Shown one piece after another: positions 17,175 through 25,127 of a stretch of DNA of 64,000 nucleotides (its first letter is position 1; each line of letters begins with the position of its first letter). This stretch comes from Methylophilus sp. TWE2 (lineage in GTDB: Bacteria > Pseudomonadota > Gammaproteobacteria > Burkholderiales > Methylophilaceae), in contig NZ_CP012020.1 in the NCBI RefSeq assembly GCF_001183865.1, positions 2,599,839 to 2,663,838 on the forward strand, written 5' to 3'. The translations under genes and the position numbers were made by a program. A model generated the notes under the pieces. It worked only from the letters and a program-made list of their open reading frames with translations, did no database searches and had not been told where the DNA came from.

Positions 17175-17212
17175 ACTTAAAGCAAACTAATCTTTAAGTA
17201 ACCTTAAAGGGG
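17175..17212 (+). promoter_or_regulatory. Alternative hairpins over the AAA-ATPase ribosome-binding site
   Basis: ACTTAAAG (17175-17182) can pair with CTTTAAGT (17192-17199). The same middle element, CTTTAAG, can instead pair with CTTAAAG (17203-17209), which overlaps the AAGGGG Shine-Dalgarno sequence. The two helices are mutually exclusive, so the leader could switch translation on or off. The rest of 16974-17174 is AT-rich with no ORF. Confidence 0.4.
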
Positions 17213-17219
17213 ATGAGTT

Positions 17220-18665
17220 ATGTATATCAAAGAATTGGCAATTTCAAACTTCAAAAGTTTTAATGCTCCCGCTTCAACTATTGCCTTTAATGTTCCTGAT
17301 GGCCAAACACTAGGTAGCGGTTTAAATATATTTGTCGGAGAAAACAATACAGGCAAATCTACAGCTTTTGAAGCTGTCGATTTTGTGCGAAATAGCACAA
17401 AGAAAAGTATTGAGGCTATCAGAAATACTAGTAACCCAAATTCAGATGTTTATGTAGAAATAACATTCACTGGCGAAATCGAACAAACAATAGACGGGTT
17501 TTCACAAGAAAATAAGAAAGCCGTTTTTAAAAGTTATATCTATAAAAATCAAAACCAAGAAAACCTATTCAAGATTCGCAGGGATTCATCAGAGATAAGT
17601 AGGTTAAAACTATGGAATAACAATACTGGCGGCTTTATAAACGAAGCTGGTATTGATGCTCCTGTAAAAAAACTTTTTGAGACAAACTTTATTTGGGCCG
17701 ATACAAACCCAAGCGACGAAGTTGCTTTTGGAGCCACTACAATTTGTGGAAATCTATTAAAGGAAATTGCAACGGGTTTTACTCAAACCGTTGACTATGC
17801 AAATTATCAAACTGCATTTAATCAAGCCTTTAATGACCCCGCTTCTGGCTTAAGAGCGCAATTACAAGTCATTGAACAGCGTGTCCAGCAGATATTTACA
17901 CAGCAATTTGGCAGTGCATCAATTAGCTTTCATTTTGATGAGCTAAAAATAGATTCATTCTTCAAAAACACAACAATTGTTGTTAATGATGGCGTTGAAA
18001 CGCCAATGCAAGAAAAGGGCAATGGCATGCAGAGAGCTGTTGCCCTTGCATTGCTCCAGGTTTATGCGGAAGAACTAATTAAGCATCCCGATGATGCAGC
18101 TCTTGAGAAACCTTTTTATCTATTTGTTGATGAGCCGGAATTATGTCAGCACCCTAAGGCACAAGAAAGACTTCTAGGAGCACTTTTAGAGATTTCAAAA
18201 ACCAAACAAGTTTTCGTCACTACACACTCACCATACTTCTTATCCACTCCATACTTGAGAAGTTGTGGTCTACATATATTTAGCAAAAATGGAAATAACT
18301 CGGTAACCACACTAGCAAACTTAAATCCTATCCTTCCATGGAGCCCAACCTGGGGAGAAATTAATTACAAGGCATATAAATTACCTACAGTTGAATTTCA
18401 TAATGAGCTTTATGGTCATCTTCAAGAAAAGAACAATGCTTATTCGGAGAGCACCTTCGAACAATGGATAATGGGGCAAGGAATTGTGCAAAGTAAGACT
18501 TGGATTCAAGAAAAAAATGGGACGGCTCAAAAACCTAGAAATGTAAGTCTACAAACTTTCATCAGAAACAAAATTCATCATCCAGAAAATGTCACAATGC
18601 AAGCATATGCCTATACAAGTGCTGAATTACAACAATCAATAAATGAAATGATAAGCCTCGTCTAG
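17220..18665 (+). CDS. AAA/ABC-type ATPase with C-terminal HEPN-like RNxxxH motif (candidate defence gene)
   Basis: A 481-residue protein of the OLD/RecF-like AAA_15/AAA_21 group. Seen: N-terminal IKELAISNFKSF, Walker A GENNTGKST (40-48), a GNGMQR signature-like element (267-272), Walker B FYLFVDEPE (299-307, Asp304/Glu305) and a switch histidine in TTHSPYF (His336). Residues about 385-481 form a separate helical region carrying RNKIHH (Arg449, His454), the Rx4H/RNxxxH pattern of HEPN ribonucleases such as PrrC and RloC. The gene is AT-rich compared with the flanking core genes, stands alone, lies in a toxin-antitoxin patch and ends at its own terminator. A one-gene abortive-infection system is inferred; the HEPN call rests on the motif. 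Confidence 0.75.
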   Translation: MYIKELAISNFKSFNAPASTIAFNVPDGQTLGSGLNIFVGENNTGKSTAFEAVDFVRNSTKKSIEAIRNTSNPNSDVYVEITFTGEIEQTIDGFSQENKKAVFKSYIYKNQNQENLFKIRRDSSEISRLKLWNNNTGGFINEAGIDAPVKKLFETNFIWADTNPSDEVAFGATTICGNLLKEIATGFTQTVDYANYQTAFNQAFNDPASGLRAQLQVIEQRVQQIFTQQFGSASISFHFDELKIDSFFKNTTIVVNDGVETPMQEKGNGMQRAVALALLQVYAEELIKHPDDAALEKPFYLFVDEPELCQHPKAQERLLGALLEISKTKQVFVTTHSPYFLSTPYLRSCGLHIFSKNGNNSVTTLANLNPILPWSPTWGEINYKAYKLPTVEFHNELYGHLQEKNNAYSESTFEQWIMGQGIVQSKTWIQEKNGTAQKPRNVSLQTFIRNKIHHPENVTMQAYAYTSAELQQSINEMISLV

Positions 18666-18696
18666 GCCTCATAGTTTACAAGTTACCTTGCCAAAA

Positions 18697-18721
18697 GCCT
18701 CATCACTGAGAGGCGTTTTTT
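18697..18721 (+). terminator. Intrinsic terminator of the AAA-ATPase gene
   Basis: GCCTC and GAGGC pair (18697-18701 with 18710-18714), followed by G and six T, 32 bases after the stop codon. The stem is short but the T-run is strong. Confidence 0.65.
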
Positions 18722-18723
18722 CA

Positions 18724-18975
18724 TTATTCTGCGAGCGTTTTTGCATCTAATTTACCCGCTTTAAGCTGCGCGATAGACTCGGTCAAATGTGCGGCGTTGG
18801 CTGGGCTTTGTAGCAGGTGCAAGGTTTCCATCAAGCTGTTGTAATGATCCAGCGACATCACCACTGCATTGTCGGCATCACGGCGGTTGATGATGGTGAC
18901 ATCGACATCGTTGACCACTTGATCAAGCACGGTTTTGAGGGATTTGCGTGCTACTGAATAACTGATGACGCGCAT
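18724..18975 (-). CDS. yefM: YefM/Phd-family antitoxin without an adjacent toxin
   Basis: The 83-residue protein (MRVISYSVARKSLKTVLDQV, then TIINRRDADNAVVMSLDHYN) matches the Phd/YefM antitoxin fold: N-terminal DNA-binding half, C-terminal toxin-binding tail. The start at 18975 has GGAGG six bases upstream; the longer frame to 19011 does not. In yefM-yoeB loci the toxin gene follows the antitoxin. Here the gene is followed only by 58 bases and the end of the AAA gene, so it is an orphan. A remnant of a decayed module, or a solitary regulator, is likely. Confidence 0.82.
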   Translation of the reverse strand: MRVISYSVARKSLKTVLDQVVNDVDVTIINRRDADNAVVMSLDHYNSLMETLHLLQSPANAAHLTESIAQLKAGKLDAKTLAE

Positions 18976-19230
18976 AGCTCCTCCAACTTGTTTTGCTAAT
19001 TGTATAAGCATATGTTTACTCTATGTGGTTTTCAAATCACTGTCATCAAACCATCAGCAGATTAACAACCAATCTTAAACATGCATGATCAAGCATATTT
19101 GGTGCTCAAAACTTTGATCGCTAGCGTTTTAAACTGGAGAGCACCGTGATGGTGTTAGGCTTTTAAAAGCAATCAAAAACACTGGTGTTGTTTTGCCAGA
19201 CCTTAACTCCGAGGACTCCAATTGATGTTT

Positions 19231-19248
19231 ACCCCCTAAACGAGGGGT
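19231..19248 (+). promoter_or_regulatory. PEP-CTERM box (a), upstream of the 19343 gene
   Basis: ACCCCCTAAACGAGGGGT is a near-perfect palindrome. Its centre (about 19239.5) is about 42 bp before a start site predicted from the -10 element TACTAT (19270-19275). It shares the form CCCCC-N6-(A/T)GGGG with three other sites (26957, 30178, 31012). The rest of 19012-19342 shows only short repeats of GGTGTTG and no ORF. Confidence 0.6.
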
Positions 19249-19342
19249 CGACAAGTTTTTGCAACAGAATACTATTAGGTGGTGTTGGTATAAAGCGACG
19301 GCATCGTTGCATTAATAATATTAATTTCCGAGGAGTATCTAA

Positions 19343-20026
19343 ATGCACACTAAAAGCTTGCTTGCGTTATTGTTTGCGATGGTTTTTGTGAACACGGCAA
19401 ACGCTACAGTCAATCTGATTAAAAACGGAGATGCTGAAACAGGTTTAGGGGGCAACTCGCAAGTGGTGGTAGTGCCAAACTGGCAGGATTTAACTGGTAA
19501 CTTTACCGTCATTAAATATGATATTGGCGGCGGCTATTTGGCATCTGGTGATCCTGGGCCTATTGATCGTGGTTTAAATTACTTTAGCGGTGGTACTAAT
19601 AACTTGTACTCTTCGGCATATCAAGTAACCGACATTCTTGATAATGCGGGTAATGCTGGATTTTATGCTTCTGGCTATTTTGGTGGGTTTGCAGGTCAAA
19701 CGGATTACTCCCAACTTACCATTCAATTCTTGGATGTGAATGCATCTGTTATTTCTTTTGTCACCTTTGGTTCAACAATGCCTAGTGAGCGTGGAGGCGT
19801 GACGGGACTGCTATTTAAAGAGATCTCAGGCGTCACGCCAGTGGGTACAACTCAAATTGCATTTAAACTTGAAATGCAACGCGAGCAGGGTTCTGCTAAT
19901 GATGGCTATGCAGATAATTTATTCTTCTCGATTACGCCCGTGCCTGAGGCAAATACAGTCTCGATGCTTTTGGTAGGTTTAGGCTTGCTTGGGTTGATGG
20001 CCAAACGTAAGAAACAAGATATTTAG
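19343..20026 (+). CDS. PEP-CTERM sorting-domain protein
   Basis: A 227-residue secreted protein with an N-terminal signal peptide (cleavage after about residue 21, NANA), a Gly/Asn/Ser-rich beta body starting NLIKNGDAETG (a common opening of PEP-CTERM ligand-binding-like domains) and a C-terminal sorting signal. That signal is VPEA, a hydrophobic helix (VSMLLVGLGLLGLM) and the basic AKRKK tail. Such proteins are processed by exosortase and linked to exopolysaccharide or biofilm formation; no exosortase is in the window. AGGAG lies eight bases before ATG, and a box shared with the other PEP-CTERM genes is upstream. Confidence 0.85.
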   Translation: MHTKSLLALLFAMVFVNTANATVNLIKNGDAETGLGGNSQVVVVPNWQDLTGNFTVIKYDIGGGYLASGDPGPIDRGLNYFSGGTNNLYSSAYQVTDILDNAGNAGFYASGYFGGFAGQTDYSQLTIQFLDVNASVISFVTFGSTMPSERGGVTGLLFKEISGVTPVGTTQIAFKLEMQREQGSANDGYADNLFFSITPVPEANTVSMLLVGLGLLGLMAKRKKQDI

Positions 20027-20097
20027 GGTACTAAAAAAAACTGTCATCACTTGCGCCCGCAGATGGCGGGCCACCCTAGCGCTGGCTATTTACCGCT

Positions 20098-20973
20098 TTA
20101 AAATCGCTTAGGTTTTGGCAGCGCGGCTTTGGCTTCTGCCAGCCGCATTTGTTTTTTGGCTTCATCCTCACGCACGGCGTCTATCACGCGTACCACGCTT
20201 TTTAAATCTACTGGTTTGTCGTCTTGTTTGAATTTGCCAGTCAGCACCGTTTCTGGTGTGAGTGCGCCTTTTGCGTAGAGCGCCCAAATTTCTTTGCCAT
20301 ATTGTGTGGTTAGCAGCTCGGGCGCAAATTGACCAAAAAAATCGGCCAAATTGCCCACATCGCGTTCTAGCATGCTCATGGCGTGGTTGTTGCCTGCGGC
20401 ATCGACGGCTTGAGGTAAGTCGATGATGATGGGGCCATGGGCACTGAGCAGGATATTGAATTCTGAAAGGTCGCCATGGACGATGCCAGCGCATAGCATG
20501 CGCACAACTTCTTTAAGCAGCGATTGGTGGTGCTGGCGGGCTTCTTCTGCGGTGAATACCACATCGTTGAGCCTGGGTGCGGCATTGCCTTCGGCGTCGG
20601 TGACTAAATCCATAATCAACACCCCTTCGTAAAATTGATAAGGGGTAGGCACGCTGACACCTGCGGCGGCTAGCCGATACAAGGCATCGACCTCTGCGCT
20701 TTGCCAGGCTTCTTCTTGTGCCTGTTTGCCGTATTTTGAGCCTTTGGCCATGGCGCGCGCCTGACGGCTGCTTTTGACTTTGCGGCCTTCGGTGTAATCG
20801 ACACTTTGACGGAAACTGCGTTTGTTGGCTTCTTTATACACTTTGGCGCAGCGAATTTCTTCACCACAGCGCACCACGTACACCGTGGCTTCTTTGCCGC
20901 TCATCAATTGGCGCATGACCTCATCTACCACGCCATCTTCAAGCAGCGGCTCTAATCTTTTTGGAGTTTTCAT
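20098..20973 (-). CDS. RIO1-like serine/threonine protein kinase
   Basis: A 291-residue atypical kinase of the bacterial RIO1-like group. Seen: P-loop SGKEATVYVV (25-34), ATP lysine in CAKVYK (Lys44), catalytic loop HGDLSEFNIL (166-175, with Asp168 and Asn173) and metal loop IIDLPQ (Asp185). The flexible KRSFRQSVDYTEGRK segment resembles that of RIO1. The C-terminus is Lys-rich. Eukaryotic and archaeal RIO kinases act in small-subunit ribosome maturation; the bacterial role is unsettled. It is monocistronic here. Confidence 0.88.
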   Translation of the reverse strand: MKTPKRLEPLLEDGVVDEVMRQLMSGKEATVYVVRCGEEIRCAKVYKEANKRSFRQSVDYTEGRKVKSSRQARAMAKGSKYGKQAQEEAWQSAEVDALYRLAAAGVSVPTPYQFYEGVLIMDLVTDAEGNAAPRLNDVVFTAEEARQHHQSLLKEVVRMLCAGIVHGDLSEFNILLSAHGPIIIDLPQAVDAAGNNHAMSMLERDVGNLADFFGQFAPELLTTQYGKEIWALYAKGALTPETVLTGKFKQDDKPVDLKSVVRVIDAVREDEAKKQMRLAEAKAALPKPKRF

Positions 20974-21053
20974 CGTACGGGCTATTAATAATTGTGGTCA
21001 GACTACCATTAAACGAGAGGAGATGGGGGTTTCAAATCACAGTCATCAAAGAT

Positions 21054-21081
21054 GAAAAAGGCCGCGTTGATTGAGCGGCCT
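21054..21081 (-). terminator. Intrinsic terminator of yjdM
   Basis: AGGCCGC and GCGGCCT (21059-21065 and 21075-21081) form a GC-rich stem. On the minus strand it is followed by five T, 32 bases after the yjdM stop. Confidence 0.8.
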
Positions 21082-21112
21082 GGACAAACTTCAGTCTAGT
21101 GAAGAATGAAAA

Positions 21113-21448
21113 CTATGCTTTTTTCACAAACTCCGACTTCAGCTTCATTGCGCCAAAGCCATCAATCTTGCAGTCGATATCATGATCACCATCGACCAGG
21201 CGGATGTTTTTCACTTTAGTACCTACCTTGACCACTGACGAAGAACCTTTGACTTTCAGGTCTTTAATCACGGTGATGGTATCGCCGTCTTGCAGCACGT
21301 TGCCGTTGGCATCGCGCACCACTTTCACCTCTTCTGTATCCGTTGCGGCGACCTTGCTCCATTCGTGGGCACATTCGGGGCAGACGTAGTTGTCACCATC
21401 TTCGTAGGTGTATTCGGATTGGCATTTTGGGCAGGCGGGTAATGACAT
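21113..21448 (-). CDS. yjdM: YjdM/PhnA family zinc-ribbon protein
   Basis: A 111-residue protein with an N-terminal zinc ribbon (CPKC and CPEC pairs within the first 30 residues) and the compact C-terminal PhnA domain ([20 protein letters not shown], ending [16 protein letters not shown]). The chosen start MSLPACPKC is the family standard; an upstream ATG at 21481 adds 11 atypical residues. Despite its old name it is not the phosphonoacetate hydrolase, and its role is not established. Confidence 0.9.
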   Translation of the reverse strand: MSLPACPKCQSEYTYEDGDNYVCPECAHEWSKVAATDTEEVKVVRDANGNVLQDGDTITVIKDLKVKGSSSVVKVGTKVKNIRLVDGDHDIDCKIDGFGAMKLKSEFVKKA

Positions 21449-21586
21449 AAAAACTTTCTTGGGTGCAATCAATAAAACCATATATTTTACAGGGTTATTA
21501 TTGAATACCCTAGTTCACTTGTCGTGCAAAGCAATTGGCTGACGGTATGCATAAAAAGCCCCTTTAATACAAGATAGTTTTAGTGA

Positions 21587-22090
21587 TCATTGACTGTATC
21601 GACTTACCTTCAAAATTGAGTCCGCATAATCTTTTTCAACTTGGCGGATAGCAAACAGTCCACCACAGGTTTTTCCTGAGGTTTCTATCGCCGCCCCCAA
21701 AGCGCCAAAGAGGAGCGCTGGCGCTATTGCATCATCTCTAATATTGACCTCAAAGAAATACTCAGTATCTGGTAGAAGATCCAAACCCAGTTCACAAGCA
21801 CCAGGATGATCAGGCAAGTCAGCACTAAGGATATGTTTACCAGTTGTGGTTTGAAGAGAAATAAATCCATCTATGTCCACGCCACCAACCTTCTGTCCAT
21901 TCAGCTTGATGCGAGCTGATCTTGCCTTGGCGGTATAGTCAAAATGTTGCCTAAATATTGTTAGTTTCGCTTTGTCGGGGGAGCTAGGATGCTGAAGCTG
22001 ATAATCCGCGTATAACGGTCCAGTTGCTGGCGTTGCACAGGCACCTAGCAGTGCGGAGATCAACACTATAAAGAGTGAATGGCGAGGCAT
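21587..22090 (-). CDS. DUF2846-type lipoprotein
   Basis: A 167-residue protein with a lipoprotein signal (LISALLGAC, lipidated Cys18) and a beta-rich domain whose pattern (AKLTIFRQ, then ARIKLNGQKVGGVDIDGF, TTGKHILSADLP) matches the DUF2846 family. It is probably an outer-membrane or periplasmic lipoprotein of unknown role. It stands alone between yjdM and transketolase. Confidence 0.75.
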   Translation of the reverse strand: MPRHSLFIVLISALLGACATPATGPLYADYQLQHPSSPDKAKLTIFRQHFDYTAKARSARIKLNGQKVGGVDIDGFISLQTTTGKHILSADLPDHPGACELGLDLLPDTEYFFEVNIRDDAIAPALLFGALGAAIETSGKTCGGLFAIRQVEKDYADSILKVSRYSQ

Positions 22091-22170
22091 GATTTACTTT
22101 CTTTTTTGTTTTATCAAAAGTGGCAAAGTAGATTTTAAAGTAGAGCTTTGATAAATAGATTCCACTTATA

Positions 22171-22200
22171 AAAAAACCGCTTCACTAGGAAGCGGTTTTT
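22171..22200 (-). terminator. Intrinsic terminator of transketolase (bidirectional form)
   Basis: ACCGCTTC and GAAGCGGT pair around ACTAG, flanked by A-runs and T-runs on both sides. It lies 20 bases after the tkt stop on the minus strand and could also stop plus-strand transcription. Confidence 0.85.
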
Positions 22201-22220
22201 GATGCAGCGATTGTTCTAAA

Positions 22221-24206
22221 TTACAGAACAGATTTCACTGTGTTCACTACGTTCTCTACTGTGAAACCGAAGTGTTTGAACAGTGCGCCGCCTGGTGCGG
22301 ATTCGCCGAAGGTATCGATACCCACAACTGCACCTTCAATGCCTACATACTTACGCCAGAAATCTGGGTGAGCAGCTTCAACAGCCACGCGTTTAACGCC
22401 TGGAGTCAATACGCTGTCTTTGTAAGCTTGGTCTTGACGGTCGAATACGTTGGTGGATGGCATGGAAACCACACGCACTTTAGTACCCGCAGCGTTCAAT
22501 TCAGCAGCCGCTTGAATCGCCAGATCCAACTCGGAACCGTTAGCAATGATGATCACATCAGCCTTGCCAGCTACGTCTGAGAATACATAGCCACCCTTGC
22601 GGATCAGGTCGAAGTCTTTAGCATCGTGTTTGATGCCTGGCACCGCTTGACGGCTCAATACCAAGCTGGTTGGGCCTTCAGTGCGCTCTACGGCAGCAAC
22701 CCATGCAACGGTTGTTTCTGTAGAGTCAGCTGGACGCCATACATCCATACGAGGAATCATACGCAGACCAGAGGTGTTTTCAACTGGTTGGTGTGTAGGA
22801 CCATCTTCACCTTGACCGATAGAGTCATGGGTCAGCACGTAGATCACACGTTGATGCATCAACGCAGACATACGCATGCCGTTTTTCATGTAGTCAGAGA
22901 ACATGTGGAATGTACCGCCGTATGGCAAAAAGCCACCGTGCAATGCCATACCGTTCATGATGGCAGCCATACCGAATTCACGTACACCGTAAGAGATGTA
23001 GTTGCCTGGCTCTTTACCGCTCACGTGTTTGAAGTCTTTAGAAGCTGTCAGGTTAGAACCTGTCAGGTCAGCTGAACCGCCCAGGAACTCTGGCAAGATT
23101 GGCGCCAAAGCAGTAATTGCTTTTTGTGAAGCCTGACGAGTAGCCAATTTCTCAGCTTTTTCGTTAGTTTCAGCGATGATGGCGTCAGTCAGTGATTTCC
23201 AGTTAGCTGGCAATTCACCGGCCATACGGCGTTTGAATTCTGCAGCTTCTGCTGGGTAGGCTTTAGCGTAAGCGTCAAACTTGGCGTTCCAGTCAGCTTC
23301 GCGTTTTGCGCCTTTGTCTTTCTGGTTCCAGCCTTCGTATACGTCAGCAGGAATTTCGAATGGTGCGTGTGGCCAGCCGATGGCTTCACGGGTGGCAGCT
23401 ACTTCAGCTTCGCCCAATGCAGAACCGTGGCAGTCGTGTGAACCGCACTTGTTTGGTGAACCTTTACCGATGATAGTTTTGCAGCAGATCAGTGATGGTT
23501 TGTCAGTCACTGATTTAGCTTCGTCGATGGCTTTTTGAATCGCAGCCTGGTCGTGACCATCTACTGAAACAACGTGCCAGCCGTAAGCTTTAAAGCGGCC
23601 TGCGGTGTCGTCTGTGTACCAGCCTTCGATGTGGCCGTCGATAGAAATACCGTTGTCATCCCAGAAAGCGATCAGTTTGCCCAGGCCCCATGTACCAGCC
23701 AGAGCACAAGCTTCGTGAGAAACGCCTTCCATCATACAGCCGTCGCCCAGGAACACGTATGTGTAGTGGTCAACGATGTCGTGGCCTGGCTTGTTGAATT
23801 GGCTAGCCAGCAATTTTTCTGCCATGGCAAAACCAACGCCGTTTGCAATACCCTGGCCCAATGGACCGGTGGTTGTTTCAACGCCAGGTGCGTAGCCGTA
23901 CTCTGGGTGACCAGCGCAACGGGAGTGCAGTTGACGGAAAGACTTGATGTCGTCCATGGTCACATCGTAACCAGTCAGGTGCAGCAAGGAGTAAATCAGC
24001 ATTGAGCCATGGCCGTTGGACAATACGAAACGGTCACGGTTAGCCCATTGTGGGTTGTTTGGGTTGTGGCTCAGATTGTGGTTCCACAATACTTCAGCAA
24101 TTTCAGCCATGCCCATAGGTGCGCCTGGGTGGCCGGAGTTTGCTTTTTGTACAGCGTCCATGCTCAGAGCACGGATGGCGTTGCACAAGTCGACACGAGT
24201 TGCCAT
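22221..24206 (-). CDS. tkt: Transketolase
   Basis: The 661-residue thiamine-diphosphate enzyme transfers two-carbon units between sugar phosphates. It serves the pentose phosphate pathway and, in methylotrophs, the rearrangement phase of the ribulose monophosphate cycle that regenerates the formaldehyde acceptor. Seen: N-terminal [18 protein letters not shown]-binding motif GDGCMMEG followed by [11 protein letters not shown], central [18 protein letters not shown], and C-terminal domain. Codon use is strongly biased, as expected for a highly expressed gene. It is divergent from the fae homologue across a 268-bp promoter region, in which no other ORF was seen. Confidence 0.97.
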   Translation of the reverse strand: MATRVDLCNAIRALSMDAVQKANSGHPGAPMGMAEIAEVLWNHNLSHNPNNPQWANRDRFVLSNGHGSMLIYSLLHLTGYDVTMDDIKSFRQLHSRCAGHPEYGYAPGVETTTGPLGQGIANGVGFAMAEKLLASQFNKPGHDIVDHYTYVFLGDGCMMEGVSHEACALAGTWGLGKLIAFWDDNGISIDGHIEGWYTDDTAGRFKAYGWHVVSVDGHDQAAIQKAIDEAKSVTDKPSLICCKTIIGKGSPNKCGSHDCHGSALGEAEVAATREAIGWPHAPFEIPADVYEGWNQKDKGAKREADWNAKFDAYAKAYPAEAAEFKRRMAGELPANWKSLTDAIIAETNEKAEKLATRQASQKAITALAPILPEFLGGSADLTGSNLTASKDFKHVSGKEPGNYISYGVREFGMAAIMNGMALHGGFLPYGGTFHMFSDYMKNGMRMSALMHQRVIYVLTHDSIGQGEDGPTHQPVENTSGLRMIPRMDVWRPADSTETTVAWVAAVERTEGPTSLVLSRQAVPGIKHDAKDFDLIRKGGYVFSDVAGKADVIIIANGSELDLAIQAAAELNAAGTKVRVVSMPSTNVFDRQDQAYKDSVLTPGVKRVAVEAAHPDFWRKYVGIEGAVVGIDTFGESAPGGALFKHFGFTVENVVNTVKSVL

Positions 24207-24474
24207 TGTTTTCTCCCTAGAGTGAAAGTGAGCGGTCTTACATAAAATGCTGCAAAACCTTGATTGAATTCTTTAAAAAGGCCGAAAAACCCGCCTTTTA
24301 CGGAAAGGCTAGATTATTCACTAGAACCCGGTTTTCTTCAAGCGTTAATCGCCTTTTTATGGAGGTGGTTTTGCCATGGCTGGCCCACGAAAACCTTGCT
24401 TTTGCGGCAGCAAAGGTAGCATTGAACACAAGTTTGCCCTACCATGTAAAGACATTGATAGCAAAGGATTAAAG

Positions 24475-25026
24475 ATGTCTGACGATAGAATCATTATGCG
24501 CGTGGGTGAAGCCTTGGTGGCAGGTGGCCCGCCGGGAACGGCAGCAGAACCCGAAGTAGCGATTGGCGAAATGAATGGCCCCATGGGCACCGCATTTGCG
24601 AACCTGCTGGGCGACCAGGTAAAAGGTCATACCCGTGTGCTGGCGATTATGAATACCGACATCATGGTGCGCCCGGCGACCTTGATGGTGAGCAAGGTCA
24701 CCGTGAAAGACCCGCGTTATACCAATATCTTGATGGGCACCGTACAAGGTGCGATTGCCAACGGCGTGCTGGATGCGGTGCGTAGCGGCGACATCCCTAA
24801 AGAAAAAGCCAATGACCTGGGCATTATTGTTTCAGTCTGGCTGAGCCCGGCGATTCTGGAACAGGAAAAGATCGACCACAAGGCGCTGTTTGATATTCAC
24901 CGTGAGGCCACCTTCAAGGCGATCCAGAAAGCACTGCGCAACGAGCCCAGCATAGACTGGCTGTTAGAGAATCAAGAGAAGATTGTGCATAAATATTACC
25001 AGATGGGCCTAGATAACAAGATTTAG
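24475..25026 (+). CDS. Formaldehyde-activating enzyme (Fae) homologue lacking the N-terminal histidine
   Basis: A 183-residue protein aligning along its length with Fae, which condenses formaldehyde with tetrahydromethanopterin: VGEALVAGG start, the TLMVSKVTV block, GTVQGAIANGVLDAV and REATFKAIQKALRNEP. Classical Fae has a catalytic histidine just after VGEALV. Here that segment reads PPGTAAEPEVAIGEM and no histidine occurs before residue 52, so the normal reaction is doubtful. The ATG at 24475 is preceded by AAGGA; a longer frame from 24376 would add a Cys-rich extension unlike the family. Many methylotrophs carry such Fae paralogues of unclear role. Divergent from tkt. Confidence 0.85.
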   Translation: MSDDRIIMRVGEALVAGGPPGTAAEPEVAIGEMNGPMGTAFANLLGDQVKGHTRVLAIMNTDIMVRPATLMVSKVTVKDPRYTNILMGTVQGAIANGVLDAVRSGDIPKEKANDLGIIVSVWLSPAILEQEKIDHKALFDIHREATFKAIQKALRNEPSIDWLLENQEKIVHKYYQMGLDNKI

Positions 25027-25080
25027 AGCATAATAAGATTTAGAGCATGGCAAAATTTAGCCGTCAATGACGGCTTTGAT

Positions 25081-25120
25081 GCCAATAAAAAAGGATGCCT
25101 GAGCATCCTTTTTTATTGGC
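25081..25120. terminator. Bidirectional terminator, perfect 18-bp stem
   Basis: An 18-bp arm (25081-25098) and its exact reverse complement (25103-25120) flank the loop CTGA. The arms contain GGATGC/GCATCC next to A6/T6 runs, so it terminates the fae homologue on plus and the oxidoreductase on minus. Confidence 0.93.
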
Positions 25121-25127
25121 GGCCTCG

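Noticed and set aside
20055..20071. GCCCGC/GCGGGC hairpin after the 19343 gene as terminator
   Set aside because: Six-base stem with no T-run on either strand in the right place; not convincing.
24376..24474. N-terminal extension of the Fae homologue starting MAGPRKPCFCGS
   Set aside because: The extension does not fit the Fae family, and ATG 24475 has its own AAGGA site six bases upstream. GGAGG before the 24376 ATG is noted, so the longer form is not fully excluded.
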